In this document: in pieces, positions 25,691 to 33,685 of the stretch | Position numbering within the stretch: position 1 is the stretch's first letter | Layout of the letters: every line of letters starts with the position of its first letter | Source of the DNA: a virus | IMG/VR virus record: IMGVR_UViG_3300037042_006844 | Span: 58,556 to 122,555 of that record | Length of the DNA stretch: 64,000 nucleotides | Strand: one strand, 5' to 3' | Program-made: the position numbers and the translations under genes | Notes under the pieces: model-generated | The model's input: only the letters and a program-made list of their open reading frames with translations | Database searches by the model: none | What the model was told of the DNA's origin: nothing

Positions 25691-25733
25691 ACGGGGGAAA
25701 AAAAAGAAGAAAAAAAAGAAGAAAAAGAAGATC
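25691..25733. repeat. Polypurine tract
   Basis: GGGGG followed by (A)nG(AA)G repeats for 43 bases, between the divergent genes at 25650 and 25816. Could bend DNA or act as an insulator. Confidence 0.6.
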
Positions 25734-25815
25734 CTTCGCGTGAGACTACCGTTTTGGGTGTTGACCTTTGGTTGTGATTTTTTGACGTTTTAAGTGAGTC
25801 TGCTATTTATATATA

Positions 25816-26361
25816 ATGGACCATATATATCAAAATCCACAATTTGGAGAAAACTGGTTCACGTATCCAAACCTTTACAGAGACATGGTAAAAAAATTTC
25901 CGTCTGGCAGTAAATTTGTTGAAATTGGATCGTGGAAAGGAAAATCGGCTGCGTTCATGGCAGTAGAAATAGCCAACTCAGGAAAAAATATTGAATTCAC
26001 ATGCGTCGATACGTTTCACAACTGCCAATGGTTTCCTCTCCCAGAGGGAGCGCAGCTATATGACGTATTCAAAAATAATATGCGACCGTTGGAGCGATAC
26101 TATCGGGATTTACGAATGTCATCTTTGGATGCCGCCAAATTGTTTGAAAATGCCTCTCTCGATTTTGTTTTCATCGATGCCCAGCACGAATACGAATTCG
26201 TAAAAAACGACATCGTTGCTTGGCTACCAAAAATTAAAGCTGGAGGAATTTTAGCTGGTCACGATTATCTAAAACAATGGTCTGGTATAATATCGGCAGT
26301 AAACGAATTGCTATCTCCGAAAATCGAAGTATCGGAGCTTTGTTGGATACACTCTGTATAA
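25816..26361 (+). CDS. SAM-dependent methyltransferase
   Basis: A 181-residue class I methyltransferase of the Methyltransf_24 type: VEIGSWKGKSAAFMA (motif I, about residue 32), TCVDTFHNC (about 62), LDFVFIDAQHEYEFVKND (about 115) and GGILAGHDYL (about 145). Substrate unknown. The start is fixed by CTATTTATATATAATG. It is on the plus strand between a divergent large gene and tRNA-Gln(CTG). Confidence 0.82.
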   Translation: MDHIYQNPQFGENWFTYPNLYRDMVKKFPSGSKFVEIGSWKGKSAAFMAVEIANSGKNIEFTCVDTFHNCQWFPLPEGAQLYDVFKNNMRPLERYYRDLRMSSLDAAKLFENASLDFVFIDAQHEYEFVKNDIVAWLPKIKAGGILAGHDYLKQWSGIISAVNELLSPKIEVSELCWIHSV

Positions 26362-26363
26362 CA

Positions 26364-26393
26364 AAAAAAGCAACAAACTAAGTTTGTTGCTTC
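26364..26393. terminator. Bidirectional terminator
   Basis: GCAACAAAC / GTTTGTTGC stem with T7 on the minus strand and a weaker T-run on the plus strand, between the methyltransferase and tRNA-Gln(CTG). Confidence 0.8.
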
Positions 26394-26399
26394 TTAAAT

Positions 26400-26474
26400 T
26401 GGCTGGCACTGTAGGACTTGCACCTACAATCTCTCGGTTCAGAGCCGATTGCGATTCTATTACGCTAAGTGCCA
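26400..26474 (-). tRNA. tRNA-Gln(CTG)
   Basis: Loop CTCTGAA, acceptor TGGCACT/AGTGCCA, T-loop TGCAAGT (G55), CCA encoded. Confidence 0.83.
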
Positions 26475-26476
26475 AT

Positions 26477-26550
26477 TGGAGCCTAATACTGGAATCGAAC
26501 CAGTGTTTGATCATTACGAGTGAACTGTTTTACCACTAAACTAATCAGGC
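26477..26550 (-). tRNA. tRNA-Thr(CGT)
   Basis: Loop CTCGTAA, acceptor GCCTGAT/ATTAGGC, T-loop TTCGATT, discriminator T, CCA encoded. Confidence 0.82.
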
Positions 26551-26584
26551 ATAAATGTATTCTCTGACAGATTTTTTCAAAAAA

Positions 26585-26658
26585 TGGAGCCTCCAGCGGG
26601 TAACGCTCCTGCGTTTCAGCTTTACCAAAGCCGTGTAATACTTTTATACTATGGAGGC
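26585..26658 (-). tRNA. tRNA-Thr(GGT), variant loops
   Basis: CGGCT TTGGTAA AGCTG, acceptor GCCTCCA/TGGAGGC. T-loop AGCGTTA, D-loop AAAAG without GG. CCA encoded. Confidence 0.8.
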
Positions 26659-26776
26659 ATTGAAAGGGCGACGACACGTTTTTGGAACCATGTCGTCGCA
26701 TCTCCCGTAATGACATTTTCGGCACTCATACGTCCAAATTGACGTTCCATAGTCATCACTCCCCTTCAGGAGAAAT

Positions 26777-26855
26777 TGGTAGGCATGGTAGGGATCGAAC
26801 CTACATTGATCCAATTATACGCCAACTGTTTCGAAGACAGTGCTATTACATGCCC
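26777..26855 (-). tRNA. tRNA-Arg(TCG) lacking a D-arm
   Basis: Acceptor GGGCATG/CATGCCT, then only seven bases (TAATAGC), then ACTGT CTTCGAA ACAGT, then a 20-base variable region containing AATTGGAT, a D-loop-like sequence, then a canonical T-arm and CCA. See the related gene at 31957. Confidence 0.75.
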
Positions 26856-26898
26856 GTTCTAAATCTATATATACATATTACCAGACTTTTGATAGATG

Positions 26899-28056
26899 TC
26901 AATCCGAAAGTTTTGATAAAATCGCATCGACGTATTTATCCACTCTGGACTGTGCCATTTCTTGTGGTAAATTAGGTTCTGCTTGAATACGATCCAAATA
27001 TCTTTGCATCCGCCCAAACAAATCTTCACAGTCAATTTCGTCTTTTGTCCAATGCCACGCTTTGAGAGCAGTTTCATAGTTGACGAGAATTTTGCAATAT
27101 TTGAAAGCTATGTCGGGTCCACTCAAACGAAGGTATGTTGCTTCTTCAGACTCGATTGGATATCCAAAATGATATTGCGTATATCCGCCGCCGAAATGTA
27201 ACATCTCCCGATCTTTATTGGCTATTGAATCGAAAACAACACTGTCTCCGTCAATACCTGGTATGGCAAACATGTTGGTCAAAATTGATGCATTGTCCAT
27301 CGTTCCCATTTTATCGTCGCCATAAAACCGTCGAAAAAATGTTGAAAACATCCATAAAGTTTCATCTCCAGCACCATCACAAGTAATTTCCAAATCGATA
27401 TCCTCAAATTTTGTGCCTTTTGGATACCGAGAATAGCCAAAAAAATTGGACAGTTTAGATATGGCGCAATAATCCGATTGCCATTCTTCCCAAACTCGAT
27501 TCACAACATACGATTTTATCAAACTACGATCATAACAATCCATGATGTGTGATAAAGATTTAAGGTCTGTCAAGAACAAAAACGAATGATAATGTGATTG
27601 CGACTGATTGCAGAAAAGTGGTCTGTTGATCATATGCCCGAAGCATTTGTAGTCGCCAATTTCTAGTTTTGAAAATATGCGGTCGATGTATCCTTTTTTC
27701 ATTATCAATACATCTTCGTCCATAAAACACAAAGTAGCATCGGTGTGTCTATGAAATGCGACTTGAGCAGCATTATACAGAATGTGAGGGTGTGTAGATA
27801 CGGTGCGATCATCTCTGAACGTATCAAAATAAAAATACCGCAGCTTATTGTTACCGTGCTTTTTGTTGGTCAAATCACATATTTTTTGGTTTGCGGAACC
27901 CAATTGAGGATGTGCATTGAATTTCGCGCCACCATTGGCTATATAAACTTCATCGACCTCATCCATGATGAACTGTTCATAAAACCTCACCCATAAATTG
28001 ACCATTTGGGGATTTCCATAACCTGTTACTATTAAAACTCTTGGTTTATCACGCAT
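26899..28056 (-). CDS. Glycosyltransferase-like protein
   Basis: A 385-residue protein with a GT-A-like order: beta strand at the start (PRVLIVTGYGNPQ), nucleotide-sugar region, and the metal-binding acidic motif CFMDEDVLIM at about residue 107. Substrate unknown; cell-wall, teichoic or virion/DNA glycosylation are all possible. The start is fixed by CTATTTATTGCCATATG. Its neighbours are tRNA-Arg genes and further glycosyltransferases. Confidence 0.6.
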   Translation of the reverse strand: MRDKPRVLIVTGYGNPQMVNLWVRFYEQFIMDEVDEVYIANGGAKFNAHPQLGSANQKICDLTNKKHGNNKLRYFYFDTFRDDRTVSTHPHILYNAAQVAFHRHTDATLCFMDEDVLIMKKGYIDRIFSKLEIGDYKCFGHMINRPLFCNQSQSHYHSFLFLTDLKSLSHIMDCYDRSLIKSYVVNRVWEEWQSDYCAISKLSNFFGYSRYPKGTKFEDIDLEITCDGAGDETLWMFSTFFRRFYGDDKMGTMDNASILTNMFAIPGIDGDSVVFDSIANKDREMLHFGGGYTQYHFGYPIESEEATYLRLSGPDIAFKYCKILVNYETALKAWHWTKDEIDCEDLFGRMQRYLDRIQAEPNLPQEMAQSRVDKYVDAILSKLSD

Positions 28057-28088
28057 ATGGCAATAAATAGACCACGCTCAAACGTAAA

Positions 28089-28165
28089 TGGCGGTCACAG
28101 TGGGATTTGAACCCACATTCGTCTCGTTAGGACCGAGATGCTGTATCCATTTTAGCTATGCGACC
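28089..28165 (-). tRNA. tRNA-Arg(CCT)
   Basis: Canonical, with full D-arm. TCTCG GTCCTAA CGAGA, acceptor GGTCGCA/TGTGACC, T-loop TTCAAAT, CCA encoded. Confidence 0.9.
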
Positions 28166-28166
28166 T

Positions 28167-28904
28167 TCAAAAAAGCTTTCCATTGTGGGACTTCAAATGA
28201 TCAATCAATATTTGATTTTCTGAACCATGCGTCACTCCCAAAGTTTTATACCGAACCAGTTTTGCTTCTTCTTTTTCAAGCAGATTTCCAAACCATTTGA
28301 AATGGTGGGTAAAAGAAGGTTTTTCAAATTTCACGCCGACTCGATTGTAATTTTCAGTGAAATGGTGTCCCGAACTGACTGCCATTGACTGTTTTGCCAA
28401 CGTGACTTTGAAATCCCATGCTTTCAACAACGCACCCGTAAGGTTCATTTCTACTGGAAATTGCTCCCATATCGTTGGAGTAGGTGTTATATGCAACGGA
28501 ATGCTACCATCCTGGGTAACACGATCCACCATCTGCCCCCACACAAAATCTGAATTTGACATGCTCACATCCCGTATTAAACTGTGCATGTCATCGTAAC
28601 CGGGAGTAACATGAAGTTCATCCAAATCAGCTGGAATATACCAATCAGTCGGAGACATTTCAAGCCTAACACGATTTGCGAACCGCGCATCCATGTCTGG
28701 ACTGAATAAGTCGTTGCATGATGGGCAGACCCGAATATTACTATCCACGTATTGGAGCATTTCATTGTATGTGGGATTCTCTTTACCTCGACTCACACCA
28801 AACACAAAATCTGTAACGCCGATTTTTTTGTAATGGTCAATGAAATGTGGGATCAATTCGATATTCGCATGAAGCGAGCAAATAACTGTAATATGTATTG
28901 GCAT
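28167..28904 (-). CDS. Family 2-type glycosyltransferase, paralogue A
   Basis: A 245-residue protein. The start (MPIHITVICSLHANIELIPHF), the acidic WYIPADLDELHV (DxD metal site, about residue 96) and the HHFKWFGNLLEKEE end block match the paralogue at 29676 closely, and the one at 50459 more distantly. They resemble Glyco_tranf_2_4/GT92-type enzymes, which transfer sugars to glycans or proteins. Start 28904 is chosen because it matches the paralogue's N-terminus and has CTATTTATATG ahead. This promoter-like box lies inside the first codons of the divergent radical-SAM gene. Confidence 0.78.
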   Translation of the reverse strand: MPIHITVICSLHANIELIPHFIDHYKKIGVTDFVFGVSRGKENPTYNEMLQYVDSNIRVCPSCNDLFSPDMDARFANRVRLEMSPTDWYIPADLDELHVTPGYDDMHSLIRDVSMSNSDFVWGQMVDRVTQDGSIPLHITPTPTIWEQFPVEMNLTGALLKAWDFKVTLAKQSMAVSSGHHFTENYNRVGVKFEKPSFTHHFKWFGNLLEKEEAKLVRYKTLGVTHGSENQILIDHLKSHNGKLF

Positions 28905-29673
28905 GATACATATAAATAGATTGGAATCTGATGTCGTGGATATTTGCAATTTGCGATGCAAACACTGCGCCCATTTTGCGCAGGTGTATAAAAAGAACCA
29001 ATATTCGTTTGACGAGTTCAAAAACGACCTCAACGTTTTATCCAAAGTTCTTCACACCGACAGTTTTTATTTATGCGGAGGTGAGCCTTTGATGCTGGGG
29101 AAAAATGTTGAAAAATACATTGCCTGCATTCGTGAGTCGGGGATATCGGATAAGGTTGGATTCATTACTAATGGAATACTTTTACCAAAATTTGAGCACG
29201 TCATACCTACTGTGGACGAAATAGTGTTATCCGTGTATAAAAGTCGCCATTACAATTCGTTGATCAAATGGATGGATGAAAAGCTGGACTTGTATCCAAA
29301 CATTACTGTGGTAACGAGAAACACATTTGAAACTATTTACGATCCGAGCATGACCAAAGAGGAATCAGATTGCAGCTGGAAATATTGCGAAGCAAAAAAA
29401 ACATGCAATTTTCTGTATAAAGGCAATTACTATAAATGCGCCCAGTCTATAAAAATACTTGATCTATTTAAGCATCTCGGAATGTCAAAGCCACCCATAC
29501 AAACTGATAACGGTGTTGATTTATATGCAGAAAATCTCGAATCAAGACTGGCGACGTTTATCAACACTGACATCAAACTACACACTTGCAATGTTTGCAG
29601 AGTTGGATATCTTTGGGCGCCTGGAGGCAAAACTGAACCGTGGCGCGAGTTGACAGAGAATGAATTGGTGTGA
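28903..29673 (+). CDS. Radical SAM protein
   Basis: A 256-residue protein with the radical SAM cluster motif CNLRCKHCAHF (CxxxCxxC, residues 16-23), then LCGGEPLML (GGEP, about 58) and a C-terminal Cys-rich region (CSWKYCEAKKTCNF; KCAQS; CNVC) that could hold an auxiliary cluster, as in SPASM-like enzymes. It makes a 5'-deoxyadenosyl radical; substrate unknown. Its ATG overlaps the start of the divergent glycosyltransferase by two bases. Neighbours suggest joint glycan or peptide modification. Confidence 0.82.
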   Translation: MIHINRLESDVVDICNLRCKHCAHFAQVYKKNQYSFDEFKNDLNVLSKVLHTDSFYLCGGEPLMLGKNVEKYIACIRESGISDKVGFITNGILLPKFEHVIPTVDEIVLSVYKSRHYNSLIKWMDEKLDLYPNITVVTRNTFETIYDPSMTKEESDCSWKYCEAKKTCNFLYKGNYYKCAQSIKILDLFKHLGMSKPPIQTDNGVDLYAENLESRLATFINTDIKLHTCNVCRVGYLWAPGGKTEPWRELTENELV

Positions 29674-29675
29674 TT

Positions 29676-30443
29676 TCAAAAAAGTCTGCCACCGTGGGAT
29701 TTCAGATGATCGACCAACCTTTGGTTCTCCGTATAATAACCCAACCCTAGATTTTTATACCGAGCCAATTTTGTTTCTTCTTTTTCAAGCAAATTTCCAA
29801 ACCATTTGAAATGGTGGGTCAAAGATGACTTTTTGAATTGATAGTTTAGCCAACTATAACCGTCTCTGCAATGCTCTGACACTTTGTAGTATTCTGTCCA
29901 ATGATGCCCTTCCCAAATTGCTATTGGTTGTTTGACAATCGAAATTTTTTCATCGCACGCCCATAGCAACGATTTTGTGATATTCGTTTGATTCGGAAAT
30001 TGCTCCCATATCGTTGGAGTAGGTGTTATGTGCAACGGAATGCTGCCATCGTGAGTGGTGCGGTCAACGAGCGTTCCTCTCAAAAAATCGGTGTTGAATA
30101 AATCCATATCGTGGATCAAATCGTGAACATTATCATACCCAGGAACAACGTGAAACTCATCCAAATCAGCTGGAATATACCAATCATTCGGAGATAATTC
30201 TTCTCGGATGCGGTTTGCAAATGCCGCTTCTGGTGCTCCGCTCAACGGTTCATCATACGATTTACATAGTCGAATAGTAGGATCATTGTATTGAGCGATT
30301 TGATCCCATACAGGGTTATTTACACCATTCCAAATTCCCAATACGAAATTGGTCACTCCAAACTTCTTATAGTGATCTAGGAAATGAGGAAGTAACTCTA
30401 TATTAGTATGAATCGAGCAAATAACGGTGATATTTATTGGCAT
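29676..30443 (-). CDS. Family 2-type glycosyltransferase, paralogue B
   Basis: A 255-residue paralogue of the protein at 28167: MPINITVICSIHTNIELLPHF, DxD motif WYIPADLDEFHV, TPTIWEQFP and HHFKWFGNLLEKEE are nearly the same. Convergent with the radical-SAM gene (three-base gap) and divergent from the B12-type radical-SAM gene at 30474. CTATATATATACATG precedes the start. Confidence 0.8.
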   Translation of the reverse strand: MPINITVICSIHTNIELLPHFLDHYKKFGVTNFVLGIWNGVNNPVWDQIAQYNDPTIRLCKSYDEPLSGAPEAAFANRIREELSPNDWYIPADLDEFHVVPGYDNVHDLIHDMDLFNTDFLRGTLVDRTTHDGSIPLHITPTPTIWEQFPNQTNITKSLLWACDEKISIVKQPIAIWEGHHWTEYYKVSEHCRDGYSWLNYQFKKSSLTHHFKWFGNLLEKEETKLARYKNLGLGYYTENQRLVDHLKSHGGRLF

Positions 30444-30473
30444 GTATATATATAGATTAGTCGGTTTGAAAAT

Positions 30474-31853
30474 ATGCTGATACCATTAATAATACCGCCC
30501 GCGCCTTATTTGACCAACCCAAAAGCTTTGATGCCGCTCGGGATACTGTATGTTGCTGGTTACATCGAAAGTCAAAAAGATACTTGCGTGTTGATTGATT
30601 TGGGCGGCGTTGATGATTACGTGTCGCACACAATAAAAGAGCTTAAAAGCTTGCCGAAATTTTCTTATGTTGGCATAACCGCAACAACTGGGCAAATATA
30701 TTATGTGTTGAAAATTGTAAAAGAGATTCGAAAAGAATTTCCAGATGTGAAAATCATTGGTGGCGGACCGCATTTTACTCACGCTTGCATTGCCCATAAA
30801 AAGAATCCAACAAGAGTGCAAAAATTCGTTGACGATTTCAATCAATATTTCGACACGTATGTTCTTGGAGACGGAGAAAAAGCATTTTATGAGGCAATGG
30901 CAACAAACAAAAAAGTTGTTGATGCAACGGCACCATCAAGTCCGTCATACATTTCCACAGAAGAATTGGTGAACCTACCGTTCCCAGCCAGACATTTGCT
31001 CGATATCAAATCATACCAATACGATTTTGGCTGCAAATCCGTGGTCACAAACAACGCCATTAGTTTGATGTCACAACGTGGATGCCCGTATGGATGCCGA
31101 TTTTGTTCAAGCAGAGTGGACAGATATAGTCGGCTGATCCGAAAATCACCAGTGGATAAAACAATAGATGAAGTCAGATTACTATATACCACTTATGGAT
31201 ATACGGACTTCGCATTTTATGACGATGAGTTGAATGTTCATCCAGAACTAAACTCATTTCTCACAAAATTCAAAGATATTCAAATGGAGCTTGGGGTTGA
31301 GTTTAGGTTCAGAGCGTTTTTGAAGTCCAACATTGTGACAAAAAATCAAATGAAAGAGCTAAAAAATGCTGGCATGACTGTTGCCATCATCGGCGGCGAA
31401 TCTGGTTCTGAAAGAATGCTTAAAAACATGAACAAAAAATCAACGGTTGAACAGAATACAAAATTTGTTGATTATGCCAAAGAATATGGTGTGTATGCAA
31501 AATGCATTATGTCATTGGGACATCCTGGAGAATCAGACGAAACTCTGCAAGAAACGGAAAACTGGCTGGAGAAAGTCCAACTAGCCGATGTCAATTTTAC
31601 CATCATATCGTGCCTACCATCTTCATTCTATTATGATAGTGCTTTCAAAAGAGACGACGGCATTTGGGTTTATACTGTTCCAGAAACCAAAGATCGGTTA
31701 TACAGTTTCGATGTGGATTTCCACTCCAAACCAAACATACTGAATGGAAATTTGGATTATGGATACGAATCCACTGTGTATACAGACTTCTTAAAACCAG
31801 AAGATTTGGTTAAATGGCACTCTCATTTGGAGAGAAAATTCAAACCCGCGTAA
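30474..31853 (+). CDS. B12-binding domain radical SAM protein
   Basis: A 459-residue protein. The N-terminal ~140 residues resemble a cobalamin-binding domain (LGILYVAGYIE..., VGITATTGQIYYVLKIVKEIR, KIIGGGPHFT). The radical SAM motif is CPYGCRFCSSR (about residue 204), followed by a TIM-barrel-like region (FAFYDDELNV, GGESGSERMLKNM). Such enzymes commonly methylate carbon or phosphinate centres or build natural products. It lies within the glycosyltransferase and methyltransferase cluster. Substrate unknown. Confidence 0.85.
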   Translation: MLIPLIIPPAPYLTNPKALMPLGILYVAGYIESQKDTCVLIDLGGVDDYVSHTIKELKSLPKFSYVGITATTGQIYYVLKIVKEIRKEFPDVKIIGGGPHFTHACIAHKKNPTRVQKFVDDFNQYFDTYVLGDGEKAFYEAMATNKKVVDATAPSSPSYISTEELVNLPFPARHLLDIKSYQYDFGCKSVVTNNAISLMSQRGCPYGCRFCSSRVDRYSRLIRKSPVDKTIDEVRLLYTTYGYTDFAFYDDELNVHPELNSFLTKFKDIQMELGVEFRFRAFLKSNIVTKNQMKELKNAGMTVAIIGGESGSERMLKNMNKKSTVEQNTKFVDYAKEYGVYAKCIMSLGHPGESDETLQETENWLEKVQLADVNFTIISCLPSSFYYDSAFKRDDGIWVYTVPETKDRLYSFDVDFHSKPNILNGNLDYGYESTVYTDFLKPEDLVKWHSHLERKFKPA

Positions 31854-31871
31854 CGGATATAGGCAAAAAAA

Positions 31872-31949
31872 TGGCGGACACGGCAGGACTTGAACCTGCG
31901 ACAAATCGCTTCGTAGGCGATTGCTCTAATCCAACTGAGCTACGTGTCC
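31872..31949 (-). tRNA. tRNA-Arg(ACG)
   Basis: Canonical with full D-arm. ATCGC CTACGAA GCGAT, acceptor GGACACG/CGTGTCC, T-loop TTCAAGT, CCA encoded. Confidence 0.92.
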
Positions 31950-31956
31950 GAAAAAA

Positions 31957-32034
31957 TGGTAACTCTGGTAGGGATCGAACCTACATTATCCAATTATGCG
32001 CTATCCGGATAGAAGCCGGTGCCATTACAGAGTC
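31957..32034 (-). tRNA. tRNA-Arg(TCT) lacking a D-arm
   Basis: Acceptor GACTCTG/CAGAGTT, seven bases (TAATGGC), ACCGG CTTCTAT CCGGA, then a 19-base variable region with ATAATTGGATAAT, then canonical T-arm and CCA. Same architecture as 26777 with different anticodon, so it is not a one-off decay. Confidence 0.75.
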
Positions 32035-32043
32035 ATTGTAAAT

Positions 32044-32119
32044 TGGTTGCCCCAGTTGGCTTTGCTCCAACCACCTTCGCCTTATCAAGACGCTGCTCTA
32101 CTAAATGAGCTATGGGGCA
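32044..32119 (-). tRNA. tRNA-Ile(GAT), variant loops
   Basis: CGTC TTGATAA GGCG, acceptor TGCCCCA/TGGGGCA. T-loop AGCAAAG, D-loop ATTTAGTA without GG. CCA encoded. Confidence 0.75.
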
Positions 32120-32128
32120 GTTATAAAT

Positions 32129-32203
32129 TGGCGGGCATAACGAGAATCAAACTCGCCTTGTTCGATAGACAGTCGAACCGATGACTCAGCCTCTTCTATG
32201 CCC
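32129..32203 (-). tRNA. tRNA-Asp(GTC)
   Basis: TTCGA CTGTCTA TCGAA, acceptor GGGCATA/TATGCCC, discriminator G, T-loop TTTGATT, CCA encoded. Confidence 0.85.
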
Positions 32204-32305
32204 ATATTATGTATTTGATCTTTTGCCACGGAAGCTTTTCACACCGTGAATATTGCATCAAACACATAACAAAATTGGATTTTTCAAAGGATTTCACGTT
32301 TAACG

Positions 32306-32382
32306 TTCCTGTGATGGGATTTGAACCCACATCTATGCCCCACACTGGGGTTGCTCTGTCTCTGCAATTGAGCTACACACGT
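32306..32382 (-). pseudogene. tRNA-like remnant (His-type)
   Basis: D-arm GCTCAATTGCAGAGACAGAGC and T-arm are tRNA-like and the loop CAGTGTG could give GTG, but the acceptor has two mismatches, position 33 is A, and no CCA is encoded. Intact tRNA-His genes lie at 32458 and 36070. Confidence 0.5.
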
Positions 32383-32457
32383 CTATCTTCTGAGTATAAA
32401 TCACCAGTCATGAGCCGGTGCAAACCTCTTTGGTCAGCTTAACCAAATAACTTAAAT

Positions 32458-32533
32458 TGGGGTGATATATGGGTGCTGCCCCCATTCCTTCGGCTTCACA
32501 AGCCAAAATACTAGCTGGTATACGAATATCACC
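32458..32533 (-). tRNA. tRNA-His(GTG), variant loops
   Basis: TTGGC TTGTGAA GCCGA. The His-specific extra 5' G and C73 are both present (GGTGATAT / ATATCACC CCA). T-loop GGCAGCA and D-loop CAGCTA without GG. Confidence 0.82.
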
Positions 32534-32555
32534 ATTGCTAAAACTGTCTTAAAAC

Positions 32556-32906
32556 TTATCGGTCATCCCGAATGTCTGGCATATCCACATCAACGGGTTC
32601 GCCAGAACTTGGATCGGGTTCGTTGTCAAGGAACGGTTGGATGCGACTCCAATATTTATCTGACAACTTGCCGTAACCATGTCTCCACGCCATGCTTCTG
32701 GCGAGGTCTTCAATGGTTTCGTCCTTCCATCCGCGTTCTTGGCGCGTCTGCCAGAGTTGCTTTATAGTATTAGCAAGCTCTTCGTCGCTCATATAGGACA
32801 ACCGTTGTTTGTGTTTAATTACGCTGCTTGGCATTCCGCCTTCGGCAACGTTTTCGTTCAGACGAAATACATTACCACCAGTTTTTTGATATAGTTTTTG
32901 GCTCAT
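32556..32906 (-). CDS. Unknown acidic protein (116 aa)
   Basis: A 116-residue protein with an N-terminal FRLNENV motif like those on other proteins of this phage (compare 35781), a helical middle and an acidic Pro/Asp tail. CATATTTATATGTTATATG precedes the start. Function unknown. Confidence 0.65.
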   Translation of the reverse strand: MSQKLYQKTGGNVFRLNENVAEGGMPSSVIKHKQRLSYMSDEELANTIKQLWQTRQERGWKDETIEDLARSMAWRHGYGKLSDKYWSRIQPFLDNEPDPSSGEPVDVDMPDIRDDR

Positions 32907-32960
32907 ATAACATATAAATATGTTTGAACCTCATTAAAAAACAAAAATCACAAAAATCAA

Positions 32961-33170
32961 TCAAGATTGATCAGATTTTGAAATTTTCTTCGCATGAACT
33001 TCTCGATGTATCTTTGGCGTTATCCAAACTCGCCCAGCGAGATGGTCCGGCCAAACGGACACAGAGTAATATTTGTTATCGGGGATGTCGCACCATTTGC
33101 GTAGTTGAGCATCCATTCCGAGCGGATCAGCAACATAAGCGGCGTATTGTTGTGCTGTTAATGTTTTCAT
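32961..33170 (-). CDS. Small protein (69 aa)
   Basis: Start at 33170 (MKTLTAQQYAAYVADPLGM) is preferred because an ATTTATG box overlaps it; the longer frame runs into unlikely sequence. The rest is basic, with several Trp. No family recognised. Confidence 0.55.
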   Translation of the reverse strand: MKTLTAQQYAAYVADPLGMDAQLRKWCDIPDNKYYSVSVWPDHLAGRVWITPKIHREVHAKKISKSDQS

Positions 33171-33252
33171 AAATTGGTGCTGTGCTCTCCACGCCGTCAC
33201 TCTGTTTTACCGAATTTACCGGTCGGCAGTCATTTATGGGGTCAGTTACCCA

Positions 33253-33329
33253 TTAGTTATTCAGGAGTTGCACCCGAGTATATTACGACTTTCACGTAAG
33301 CACTACTACATGTGTTACTTTGATAACTA
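33253..33329 (-). pseudogene. tRNA-like gene, possibly Phe
   Basis: A perfect TAGTTAT/ATAACTA acceptor and a T-arm (TCGGG TGCAACT CCTGA) are present. The anticodon arm TTACG TGAAAGT CGTAA is odd (G33) and could be read as GAA with a nine-base loop. No CCA encoded. A tRNA-Phe(GAA) is at 35821, so this may be decayed. Confidence 0.4.
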
Positions 33330-33334
33330 AAAAA

Positions 33335-33412
33335 TGGTGGACCGGGTGGGATTTGAACCCACAACATATCGGGTAAGAGCCGATTACTCTAATCCAGTTG
33401 AGCTACCGATCC
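33335..33412 (-). tRNA. tRNA-Lys(CTT)
   Basis: Canonical. ATCGG CTCTTAC CCGAT, acceptor GGATCGG/CCGGTCC, T-loop TTCAAAT, CCA encoded. Confidence 0.92.
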
Positions 33413-33430
33413 ATTGTAATTGTTGTAAAG

Positions 33431-33503
33431 TGGTCCTCCCATCTGGACTTGAACCAGAACACTGCGCTAATCAGGCACAGGGACTGCATTATCGTATAGG
33501 AGG
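33431..33503 (-). tRNA. tRNA with GAT anticodon, unusual D-arm
   Basis: Acceptor CCTCCTA/TGGGAGG, anticodon stem TGTGC/GCGCA with loop CTGATTA, four-base variable loop, canonical T-arm, CCA encoded. The D region has no clear stem or GG. Ile is likely, but the identity is uncertain. Confidence 0.6.
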
Positions 33504-33509
33504 ATAAAT

Positions 33510-33636
33510 TGGTGCAAGTGGTGGGTAATGCTCCCACACGAATCGTCTGGTTAAAAGCCAGTTGCCCGAAAAGCCAGTTGCCCGAAAAGCCAGTTGCCCG
33601 AAAAGCCAGTTGCCCGTCTATTGTGGCTTCACTTGC
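33510..33636 (-). tRNA. tRNA-Lys(TTT) with tandem insertion in anticodon arm
   Basis: Acceptor GCAAGTG/CACTTGC and CCA are intact; T-loop AGCATTA. The 16-bp unit CGGGCAACTGGCTTTT (minus strand), part of the D/anticodon region, is repeated perfectly four times (33553-33616), adding 48 bases to an otherwise normal tRNA. Unless spliced, the product cannot fold normally. An intact tRNA-Lys(TTT) is at 51924. Confidence 0.8.
33553..33616 (-). repeat. Four perfect 16-bp tandem repeats inside tRNA-Lys
   Basis: Copies at 33553-33568, 33569-33584, 33585-33600 and 33601-33616, each AAAAGCCAGTTGCCCG on the plus strand. Confidence 0.97.
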
Positions 33637-33685
33637 GTAAATCTTCGATATGTCAATGACCTAAAATCATCTTAGCAGACTTTTT

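Noticed and set aside
33174-33240. tRNA-like sequence ending in CCA (TGGTGCTGTGC)
   Set aside because: No acceptor partner or anticodon arm could be folded; overlaps the upstream region of the 33170 gene.
33553-33616. Possible CRISPR-like short repeat
   Set aside because: Contiguous 16-bp repeats without spacers, lying within a tRNA gene.
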